This document shows positions 16,783 to 23,769 of a stretch of DNA of 51,221 nt, one piece after another. Every line of letters starts with the position of its first letter. Position 1 is the first letter of the stretch. The position numbers and the translations under genes were made by a program. Source of the stretch: Verrucomicrobiota bacterium (GTDB taxonomy: Bacteria; Verrucomicrobiota; Verrucomicrobiia; Chthoniobacterales; Chthoniobacteraceae); assembly GCA_009885995.1 (NCBI GenBank), contig VFJQ01000016.1, positions 1-51,221 of the forward strand, in the 5' to 3' direction. The notes below the pieces were generated by a model. The model was given only the letters and a program-made list of their open reading frames with translations. It was not told the DNA's origin and did no database searches.

Positions 16783-17502
16783 ATGAAAAGACAGCCTTAC
16801 TTCCCCCGCACCGTGGCCGAGCGCCCGGTGTGGTTCGCCAACTACGCCACGCAGCTCCTCATCGCCAATGCCACGCTGACCCTGCCCGCCGCGGATGTCG
16901 CCGCCAGCGTGGCCGACGCCCGCTTCTGCGAATACGGCTGCGGGGTGTGGCTCACCGCCGCCCGCGAGTTTGGCCCGTCCGCCACTTCGGCTCTTGAACT
17001 TCTCTTCGACGGCACGGGCAACGCCCCCTTTGTGCTGCCCGTCTTCACCGTGCCCGGCCTGCCCCCGGCCATGCCACCGCTGCCGGCAGTGGTGCCGGTC
17101 GCAGCCGGTGCGCTCACGCGCATCGTGGCCTTTGTGCAGACGATCAAGAACAGCCCGAAATACACCGAGGCTATCGGCCTACTGCTCGGCATCGTCGGCG
17201 CGGAAGACGCGGGCGAGAACCCGCTGCCTAGCTTCACGCTGAAAGTGGAGCGCGGCGACGAGTGCGAGTGCGTGAAGATCATCTTCAGGAAGTATGGCCG
17301 CCAGGGGGTGGTCATCCATTGCAAGCGTGGCGGCGGCGCTTGGGACCTGCTCGCCATCGACCTCTCCAGCCCCTATCTCGATGCGCGCCCGCTGCTGGTC
17401 GCCAGCCAGCCCGAGGTGCGCGAATACCGCCTGCAATACTATGACGACGCCGCGCCGGTCGGCGAGTTCACGGATGTGGCCAGCGTGACAGTGACGCCCT
17501 AG
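16783..17502 (+). CDS. MKRQ-type structural protein of unknown function (C-terminal Ig/FnIII-like)
   Basis: A 239-aa protein, from ATG 16783 (MKRQPYFPRTVAERPVWFAN). Residues about 1-150 are predicted alpha-helical, with ANATLTLPAADVAASVADAR and a conserved-looking IVAFVQTIKNSPKYTEAIG. The last ~75 residues (VKIIFRKYGRQGVVIHCKRG to EFTDVASVTVTP) look like a fibronectin-III or Ig sandwich. Such proteins recur in Verrucomicrobia; no function is known. The frame remains open back to ATG 16678, adding 35 residues with WDNATWNSGALWGPASP, but the bases just before 16783 form the same CA-rich leader seen before other genes of the cluster, so the shorter form is preferred. A long translated repeat is in the same frame upstream. 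Confidence 0.8.
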   Translation: MKRQPYFPRTVAERPVWFANYATQLLIANATLTLPAADVAASVADARFCEYGCGVWLTAAREFGPSATSALELLFDGTGNAPFVLPVFTVPGLPPAMPPLPAVVPVAAGALTRIVAFVQTIKNSPKYTEAIGLLLGIVGAEDAGENPLPSFTLKVERGDECECVKIIFRKYGRQGVVIHCKRGGGAWDLLAIDLSSPYLDARPLLVASQPEVREYRLQYYDDAAPVGEFTDVASVTVTP

Positions 17503-17537
17503 CCCGCCTAACACATCAAACTCAAATCCCCCCGATC

Positions 17538-18896
17538 ATGAGTTCACGCAAACACGAAAGCCGGATCCACAACGGGCGGCTCGCAAATGGGCGGCTCGCC
17601 TCCATTGGCCTGCTGGCCGCCGGGGTGGCGCACGATTTCAACAACCTGCTCACCGTCATCCTCGGCCACACCGGCTGCCATGTCAGCCGGGCCGATGTCC
17701 CGGCGGATGTCCGCGCGGATATGCAGCAGGTGATGGAGGCCGCAGGGCGGGCCGCCGAGCTAACCTGCCAGCTCCTCAGCTATGCACGCAAACAGCCGCA
17801 GATGCTCCAGCCGATCGATCTCAATACCAGCGTGGACGCGATGCTGCGCCTGCTCCGGCGCACCTTGGGTGAGGCCATCGAGATCCGCTATGAACCCGCG
17901 GAGGATCTGCCGCTGATCGCTGCGGATTCCGGGCAGCTCGACCAGGTGCTCACCAATCTGGCGATCAATGCCCGCGACGCGATGCCCGCGGGTGGCCACC
18001 TCTTCGTGTGCGTGTCGCTGCGCCACCTCTGCCCCGACGAGGTGGAAGGCCACGGTGAACGACAGCCGGGTCGCCACGTCTGCCTGAGCGTGCGCGATAG
18101 CGGCCACGGCATCCCCCAAGACATCTTGCCGCATATTTTCGATCCCTTCTTTACCACCAAGGAACCGGGCCGCGGCACGGGCCTGGGCCTTGCGGCGGTG
18201 CATGGCATCGTGAAGCAGCATCGTGGCTGGACGGAAGTCGGCTCAGCGCCCGGCGAGGGCACTCGCTTCGATCTCTATTTCCCGGCGCTGGAGCAGCACG
18301 AGATGTCGGTCGCGCCTACGGCGCCGCTGCCGCGGCCGGAGACCCTCTTTGGCAGCGGACAGACCATCCTGGTGGTGGAAGACGAAGCGGCGGTGCGGGA
18401 GCTGGCCCGGCATTCGCTCGAGCGCTTTGGCTACAGCGTCCTTGAAGCCGCCAATGGACCCGCGGCGCTGGAACTCTTCCAGCGAGCGCCCGCCGGGATC
18501 ACCGCGTTGGTGACCGACATCATCATGCCGGGCGGGATGAGCGGGCGCGACCTCGCTCTGCTCATCCATCAGGTCCGTCCGGACCTTCCGGTGGTCTATA
18601 CCAGCGGCTATGGGCGGGATGCCACGCTGCCCGATTTCCGGGAGACGAAGACCGAGAGCTACGTGCCAAAGCCCTACCGCGTCGGCCAATTGATCGATGC
18701 GCTCGGGCAGGTGCTGGCCGCGCAGAACGGCAAGACTGGGAGACGGGGAGACGGGGAGCCGAGCGGAGCGAACCGTAGCGAAGCGGAGATAGCCGAAGGA
18801 AAACAGCCTGCGGGAGCGCGCGAGGGCAGCGCGTCCAGCCCGAAGGGCAGCGCCGGAGGGCGATGGCAAAAGAGGAGACTTCGTGCCTGTGCCTGA
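17538..18896 (+). CDS. Hybrid histidine kinase (HisKA-ATPase-receiver), no sensor domain
   Basis: A 452-aa cytoplasmic kinase with no TM or PAS domain. The dimerisation/phospho-acceptor box has His32 (GVAHDFNNLLTVILGH). The ATPase domain carries N-box LAINARDAM, DSGHGIP, FDPFFTTK and GRGTGLGLAAVHGIV. A receiver domain from about 270 has VVEDEAAV and phospho-acceptor Asp327 (VTDIIMPGGMSG), and Lys at SYVPKPYRV. The order is that of NtrB-type soluble hybrids. The last ~55 residues (from about 18730) are low-complexity and probably derive from an intergenic repeat extending the frame. No separate output regulator is nearby, so signalling may go to a partner elsewhere or to the Ser/Thr kinase encoded 10 bp downstream. 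Confidence 0.92.
   Translation: MSSRKHESRIHNGRLANGRLASIGLLAAGVAHDFNNLLTVILGHTGCHVSRADVPADVRADMQQVMEAAGRAAELTCQLLSYARKQPQMLQPIDLNTSVDAMLRLLRRTLGEAIEIRYEPAEDLPLIAADSGQLDQVLTNLAINARDAMPAGGHLFVCVSLRHLCPDEVEGHGERQPGRHVCLSVRDSGHGIPQDILPHIFDPFFTTKEPGRGTGLGLAAVHGIVKQHRGWTEVGSAPGEGTRFDLYFPALEQHEMSVAPTAPLPRPETLFGSGQTILVVEDEAAVRELARHSLERFGYSVLEAANGPAALELFQRAPAGITALVTDIIMPGGMSGRDLALLIHQVRPDLPVVYTSGYGRDATLPDFRETKTESYVPKPYRVGQLIDALGQVLAAQNGKTGRRGDGEPSGANRSEAEIAEGKQPAGAREGSASSPKGSAGGRWQKRRLRACA
18738..18880 (+). repeat. Low-complexity GAGACGGGG repeat at the 3' end of the hybrid kinase gene
   Basis: GAGACGGGG occurs in tandem (18738-18758), followed by GCGGAGCGAA-like and GGGCAGCGC-like repeated words up to about 18880. 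In-frame translation is rich in Gly, Arg, Ser and Glu and is unlike the preceding receiver domain. It probably is an intergenic repeat that has moved the stop codon. Confidence 0.4.
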
Positions 18897-18906
18897 CTTC
18901 CCGGCC

Positions 18907-21390
18907 ATGAACTCGCTTTCCGACTCCCAGAACATCGACTTCGACCCGGACGCCGCGTCCCCGCTGCCGCCGACTTCGGCCGTGCAAGCGTGCCCCGCTT
19001 GCACGGTCCTGATCGATATCAGCGGGACCGAGCCGCTGGAGCAAATTTCCTGTCCCCGGTGCGCCGCGGCGTTTGCCGTCCACGGGCAGATCGCGCACTA
19101 CCGGATCATCGAGATCGCCGGGCGGGGCGGCATGGGTGTGGTCTATCGGGCCTACGATCCGAGCCTGGAGCGCGACGTGGCGTTGAAGGTCCTGCGCAAG
19201 GACCACTCGGACAACGAGGGGCTCGTCCAGCAACTCGAAGCCGAGGCCGGCATCACCGCGACGGTGAACGATCCGCATGTGGTGCGCGTGTATGGCACCG
19301 GCTTTGATCGTGGGCGCTTTTACATCGTCATGGAACTGGCCGGTCGAGGCTCGCTCGACGACCTCATCCAGCTTCAAGGGCGGGTGGTCGAGGCGCAGGT
19401 GCTGCAAGTCGGCATTCAGGTGGCCAGGGGACTGCGGGCGGCGCTGCAAGCCGGGCTCATTCACCGCGATGTGAAGCCGGGCAACATCCTCTTCGCCGAC
19501 GCACAGTCGGCCAAGATCGGGGACTTCGGGCTGGCTATCTTCATGGCCCAGGAAGAGAGCGTGCGAGGGGAACTCTGGGGCTCGCCCTACTACGTCGCGC
19601 CGGAGAAGCTCGAACAGAAGCCGGAGGATTTCCGCAGTGATATGTATTCGCTCGGCGGCACGCTCTTCCACGCGCTCGCCGGGCGTCCGCCCTTCGAGGC
19701 GGAGACGGGTTCATTGGTGGCGCTCAAGCATCTCAAAAGCCAGCCGGTCAGCCTGCAAAGCTTCGCGCCGTGGGCGTCGAACTGCACCGCTCACATCATC
19801 AACCGCTGCCTGCTCAAGGATCCCGCGCAACGTTACCAGAGCTACGACGAGTTGATCGAGAGCCTCGACTACGCGCTCGCACAACTCCGCGCGCAGGGCG
19901 ACCAAGCTGCGCCCAAGGTCCGCGTGACGATGGAGACCGCGGAGGATCAGAAACGATTGAGCCGGGTCGTCCTCGCCATGATCGCCATCATGGTCCTGCT
20001 GGCCCTCGGCTTCTTCGCTCTCCAGAGCAAGCAAGCGAAAGATGCCAGGGCCAGAATCGCGGCTGGCGCAACCGTGCGCGACGCAGCGAAGCTCGCCGCC
20101 TTGCAGGAGCCGATCCAGGCACTGGCCGCGCTCCGTCCCGACGCGGCGGAGCTATTTGCCAAGGCCGCCGCCGACCCGGCGCTTTCACCCAACGAGCGCG
20201 CCTGGGCGCAACTGCTCGAAGGGGCCGCCCGGCTGGCTGCGAACCAGCCCGCCGAGTCGCGCGAGGCCTTTGATCACGTGGCGCCGCTGGCTGCAAGAAT
20301 GCCGGACCCGGTCGTGGGCGGGTTCATCCAAAAGACCGCGGCCAGGTTGACCACGACCGAACCGGTCTCGCCCGCTGCGACCCAACTGCTGAGCACGACC
20401 AACCACGAAGCCGTCGCCTTGCTCCTCTACGGGTTGCACGACTGGGGCCTCGGGAAGACGGACGATGCCGTCGCTTTGCTCCGCCAGTTCCGCAGCGCCA
20501 AGCCAGTCGGCCCATCTGCCTGGATCGAGGAGTTGAAATGGCTCGCGATCAACCTCATCGAACGCTCCGCGCAATTCCAAGTCGCCACCGCCCGCCTCAA
20601 GTCGGCCAGCGACGCAGCTTCGCGTTCGCAAGCCGCGGATGCGCTGCGCAAGGTCGATCAAGCCTTTGCCAAGGCCGCTGCCGCCACCATCGCGCCCTAT
20701 CAAAAGGAAATCGACGCTTACAACAAGTCCAGGTTGGAAGCCCCGCCGGTGGTCCTGTGGGACCTGGACACCAACTTTGACGTCACCACGGCGGGTGTAA
20801 ACCTCACGGCCTCTGGAGCAGGAGCCAAGATCGTAACGACGGCCCCGCTCTCGGGCGCGGGCAGCGCCTCTTTTGATGGCGCCAGCTATGCGGCAAGCCC
20901 CTCGGCATCGACCTACGCTTTCGCCAACCAGACCTTCACGGTTTCGCTTTGGGTCAAAGCGGCTAGCACCGCCTCCGGCGTCGTGCTCTCGAACGGTGGA
21001 TCGAGCATGGGTTGGGCAATGGAGGTCGCGGGGGCGAAAGCCATAATCTTCCTAAAAAGCGCCAAGAATAGCCAGATCTCGAGAGCGAGCACGGCGCTGG
21101 TCGCGGACGGCACCTGGCATCATGTGGCGACCGTGATCACGACCAATACCGTGACCGAGACGAGTTCGACGATCAATATTTACGTCGATGGGCGGATTAG
21201 CCAGGGCGAGACATTTTATCCCGGGACCGGCCCCTATGCCGACCCGGGTGCCACCAAGGCCATCGCATTGGGCGCCCGAGACGTCCCGAAGGGACCGACC
21301 AAATTTTTCACGGGCAACGTGGACGAGGTGAAGATCTGGAACACCGGGCTTACGGCCACTGAAATCAACCATATCTATTTAATGCGGTAG
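18907..21390 (+). CDS. Ser/Thr protein kinase with zinc-ribbon-like start and C-terminal LamG-like domain
   Basis: An 827-aa transmembrane kinase. ATG 18907 (MNSLSDSQNIDF) is 10 bp after the previous stop; a GTG at 18883 would overlap it. Residues 29-52 have CPAC...CPRC spacing, likely a zinc ribbon. The kinase domain runs from about 64 to 330: GRGGMG (72-77), Lys94 in VALKVL, HRD 186-188 with DVKPGN, DFG 206-208. A single TM helix is at about 356-376 (LAMIAIMVLLALGFFAL). The outer part has a helical region and then a laminin G/concanavalin-like domain (about 640-827) with FTVSLWVKA, TWHHVATVI and FTGNVDEVKIWNTGL. Such kinases sense extracellular cues by domain clustering. Its neighbours are repeat-rich structural proteins. 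Confidence 0.93.
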   Translation: MNSLSDSQNIDFDPDAASPLPPTSAVQACPACTVLIDISGTEPLEQISCPRCAAAFAVHGQIAHYRIIEIAGRGGMGVVYRAYDPSLERDVALKVLRKDHSDNEGLVQQLEAEAGITATVNDPHVVRVYGTGFDRGRFYIVMELAGRGSLDDLIQLQGRVVEAQVLQVGIQVARGLRAALQAGLIHRDVKPGNILFADAQSAKIGDFGLAIFMAQEESVRGELWGSPYYVAPEKLEQKPEDFRSDMYSLGGTLFHALAGRPPFEAETGSLVALKHLKSQPVSLQSFAPWASNCTAHIINRCLLKDPAQRYQSYDELIESLDYALAQLRAQGDQAAPKVRVTMETAEDQKRLSRVVLAMIAIMVLLALGFFALQSKQAKDARARIAAGATVRDAAKLAALQEPIQALAALRPDAAELFAKAAADPALSPNERAWAQLLEGAARLAANQPAESREAFDHVAPLAARMPDPVVGGFIQKTAARLTTTEPVSPAATQLLSTTNHEAVALLLYGLHDWGLGKTDDAVALLRQFRSAKPVGPSAWIEELKWLAINLIERSAQFQVATARLKSASDAASRSQAADALRKVDQAFAKAAAATIAPYQKEIDAYNKSRLEAPPVVLWDLDTNFDVTTAGVNLTASGAGAKIVTTAPLSGAGSASFDGASYAASPSASTYAFANQTFTVSLWVKAASTASGVVLSNGGSSMGWAMEVAGAKAIIFLKSAKNSQISRASTALVADGTWHHVATVITTNTVTETSSTINIYVDGRISQGETFYPGTGPYADPGATKAIALGARDVPKGPTKFFTGNVDEVKIWNTGLTATEINHIYLMR

Positions 21391-21420
21391 AAGCACTAGC
21401 GAAGGGGACGGTCCATGAGC

Positions 21421-21444
21421 GCCGAGTTGCTCGCTCTACTCGGC
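21421..21444 (+). terminator. Hairpin after the Ser/Thr kinase gene
   Basis: GCCGAGT (21421-21427) pairs with ACTCGGC (21438-21444) across a 10-nt loop. It lies 30 bp after the kinase stop and before the collagen-like gene. No T-run follows, so termination is uncertain. Confidence 0.35.
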
Positions 21445-21476
21445 TCTGAGCACGCCCCACACTCACCACCACTCCC

Positions 21477-22223
21477 ATGTCGTTCGACCCCAATCTCCCG
21501 CAGGAAAACACGCTCATCGACGCCGCGCAGATGCGCAGCCAGCTCCATGGCCTCAAAGCCCTGATCGACGCCATCCTCACTCTCACCGCTGCACAGGTGG
21601 ATGGCGTGAGCACGCTCGATCCGGGCAATCCCGCCAGCGTGTCCGTCAGCGTGATCGGCAACACGCTGCACTTCACCTTCGCCATCCCGCGTGGTAATGA
21701 CGGCAGCCAGGGCCTGCCCGGAAACAACGGCAACGACGGAGCGCAAGGGCCGCCCTTCGCGCAGGCGCTCATCGACGCGGTGAACACGCTCAATCCCGGC
21801 GAACCGGCGACGGTGAGTGTGACCTTCGATGGCAGCAATGTGCGCTTCACGTTCGGCATCCCGCGCGGCAACGATGGCAACGACGGCGGCCCCGGCTCGC
21901 AAGGCCCGCCCTTCGCCAATGCCCTCGTGGACGGCGTGAACACCCTCGATCCCGGACAGCCCGCTTCCGTCACCGTGAGCTTCGACGGCACCAACGTGCA
22001 CTTCACTTTCGGCATCCCACGCGGAGCCGATGGCGCAAACGGCAGCGATGGTGCACCCGGCGAAGTGAGCAATCAGCAATTGAACGATGCCGTTGCCAAC
22101 GCCATCGTCAGCACTTCCGCCAATACGAACGCGGTGGCGACGCTGGATACGCCGATGGCTGACCCGGACAGCGAGACGCTGCGGCAGGCGTTCAATACGC
22201 TGGTGCTCGCAGCGCGGCGGTAG
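21477..22223 (+). CDS. Collagen-like/tail-fibre-like repeat protein
   Basis: A 248-aa protein. Residues 1-40 form a helical head (NTLIDAAQMRSQLHGLKALI). Three modules of about 55 residues follow, starting at 41, 99 and 151: (V/I)D(G/A)VxTLxPGxPAxVxVxFDGxNVxFTF(G/A)IPRG. Each runs into a short Gly-rich stretch (GNDGSQGLPGNNGNDG; GNDGNDGGPGSQGPP; GADGANGSDGAPG) with collagen-type G-x-y triplets. A helical tail (QQLNDAVANAIVSTSANTN) follows. This design (alternating beta modules and collagen-like linkers, likely trimeric) matches phage tail fibres and bacterial surface fibres. No signal peptide is seen. A CA-rich leader without Shine-Dalgarno precedes the ATG. The modules suggest an adhesive or host-contact role by analogy only. 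Confidence 0.82.
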   Translation: MSFDPNLPQENTLIDAAQMRSQLHGLKALIDAILTLTAAQVDGVSTLDPGNPASVSVSVIGNTLHFTFAIPRGNDGSQGLPGNNGNDGAQGPPFAQALIDAVNTLNPGEPATVSVTFDGSNVRFTFGIPRGNDGNDGGPGSQGPPFANALVDGVNTLDPGQPASVTVSFDGTNVHFTFGIPRGADGANGSDGAPGEVSNQQLNDAVANAIVSTSANTNAVATLDTPMADPDSETLRQAFNTLVLAARR

Positions 22224-22320
22224 GCGGTAGCCGGGGCGCGATCCTGCCCGCACCACCAGCGGCCATCTGATTTCAAATTAGGACACTACCGAGGTCTAGG
22301 AAGGCCGCGACCCGGCGGAA

Positions 22321-23049
22321 TCAGACGTCCTTCCCGCCCCAATTCGCCGGCTCGTGAAACGCCGGGCGCTCGACCAGTAGATCGTGCGGCTGAAACTGCG
22401 ACTTATAAGCCGTCGAGGGACACTCGCGCACGCGGTAGCCGAGATACACGTGCTCGAGCGCGTGTTGCCGCGCGTAGTCCACCTCGAAGATCACGCTCGC
22501 CACGCCGAGCCCGAGCGCACGCACCTCCGGGTGGTAAAAGAAATAGACCGAGCTGAGCGCGTGCGGAGTCCGATCGATGAAGCCGACCGCGACCAGCCGT
22601 TCGCCGTCGTAGTAATCCATCTCCAGCGCGCACGGATGCGGCTCGCTGAAGGTCCGCGTGTATTCCTCCGCGTTGATTCGCGAGGGCTTCCACCCGCGCG
22701 TCTGCTCCCGCATCTCGTGCCACGCGTGGTAAAGCGCGAGCCGTTCGTCGTCCACGAGCGGCGGACGATTCTCCACGCGGAGCTGGCTGCACCGCTTCCA
22801 CGCGCGGCGCTGGCTCTTGTTTGGTGAGAAGGCCGCGACCGGGATGCGCAGCGACACGCACTCCGTGCAGGTCGGGCAGCTCGGGCGGAAGTAGAGATGC
22901 CCAAAGCGCCGCCAGCCGCGGGCGAGCATCCACTCGAGTTCATCCCCCGATACTTCCGTCATCACGCGATACTCCATCGTCGCCTCGCGGCCAGCGAGGT
23001 AGCCGCAAGGTTCGCGTTCGTCTGGAAGGTGGAGATGGAGCGTCGCCAT
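22321..23049 (-). CDS. bpt: Leucyl/arginyl-tRNA-protein transferase (Ate1/Bpt family)
   Basis: A 242-aa cytoplasmic enzyme that moves Leu or Arg from a tRNA to the N-terminus of proteins bearing acidic or oxidised residues, marking them for N-end-rule degradation. The ATE N-terminal CxY and C-terminal motifs are visible: CGYLAGREA (residues 17-25) and CPTCTECVSLRIPV about 55-70, then SVYFFYHPEVRALGLGVASV and the final YKSQFQPHDLLVERPAF. Length fits the bacterial Bpt family. Whether Leu or Arg is used cannot be read from sequence. It follows the sigma-factor gene by 39 bp on the same strand and may be co-transcribed with it. Confidence 0.95.
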   Translation of the reverse strand: MATLHLHLPDEREPCGYLAGREATMEYRVMTEVSGDELEWMLARGWRRFGHLYFRPSCPTCTECVSLRIPVAAFSPNKSQRRAWKRCSQLRVENRPPLVDDERLALYHAWHEMREQTRGWKPSRINAEEYTRTFSEPHPCALEMDYYDGERLVAVGFIDRTPHALSSVYFFYHPEVRALGLGVASVIFEVDYARQHALEHVYLGYRVRECPSTAYKSQFQPHDLLVERPAFHEPANWGGKDV

Positions 23050-23088
23050 CGCGAGAAACCGATACGCGCGTTTTTCCGCCCCGCCAGT

Positions 23089-23709
23089 TCAACGCTCGCG
23101 ATTGAGCGCGGCGATTTCCTTTTTCAGCAAGCCGGCGAGCCGGTGCTTGATGAGATACACCTGCGCGATGTTCACCTTCAGCGCCGCGGAGATCTTCGCC
23201 GCCGACCAGTGCTTGCGCACCGCGCAGTCGAAAACCTGGAAGTGCCTCGCGCTGACCTTCCGCTTCACGCGATCGATGGCGACCTCGAAGAGCGACCGCT
23301 TCCACTCTTCGTCCCACACCGCGTCGAGTTGCTCGCCGGCCGGATCGGGCACGCGGTCGATCGTCGCGGTGTCGCGCTTCGATCCGTCGCCGGCGGTTTG
23401 CGAGGGATTCGCGGGGCTGCGTTTGCGTAACTGATCGACGATGCGCCAGCGGGTGGACTGGAGCAGCCAGTTTTTGAACGAGCCCGCTTTTGCGTCGTAG
23501 CGGCCGATGTTTCGCGCCACGCCCACGACCGTCTCCTGCACCACGTCCTGCGCCTCCGCGTCGGTGAGCCCCGCCTTGCGCGCGACGCCGTAGATCAGCC
23601 GCCAGTAAGTGTCGAAAAACTCCTGCCACTTTGCCTGGTCATCGAGGTTCGGCAGCCGTTCGAGCAGGCTGCGGCGGGTGGTAAGGAGGCGGGAACCAGT
23701 GAGCGGCAT
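23089..23709 (-). CDS. RNA polymerase sigma factor, ECF-like (sigma-70 family)
   Basis: A 206-aa sigma factor that should direct RNA polymerase to a small regulon. Region 2 is clear: EFFDTYWRLIYGVARKAGL, DAEAQDVVQETVVGVARNI, and FKNWLLQSTRWRIVDQLRK (residues about 30-95). A linker about 96-125 precedes region 4, recognised in FEVAIDRVKRKVSARHFQVF and WSAAKISAALKVNIAQVYLIKHRLAGLLKKEI, the HTH that contacts the -35 box. No anti-sigma factor is adjacent: to the right is the sulfatase gene and to the left bpt. The linker between the regions is longer than in a minimal ECF, typical of planctomycete-verrucomicrobial groups. Confidence 0.93.
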   Translation of the reverse strand: MPLTGSRLLTTRRSLLERLPNLDDQAKWQEFFDTYWRLIYGVARKAGLTDAEAQDVVQETVVGVARNIGRYDAKAGSFKNWLLQSTRWRIVDQLRKRSPANPSQTAGDGSKRDTATIDRVPDPAGEQLDAVWDEEWKRSLFEVAIDRVKRKVSARHFQVFDCAVRKHWSAAKISAALKVNIAQVYLIKHRLAGLLKKEIAALNRER

Positions 23710-23769
23710 CGCTGGTCGGCATACCAGCGAGGAGGGGAGTCGTCACTCCCGCGCCGGGATTTTCTGCGA

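Noticed and set aside
16204..22223. Prophage
   Set aside because: The collagen-like and fibre-like proteins recall phage tails, but no integrase, terminase, capsid, portal or lysis gene is seen.
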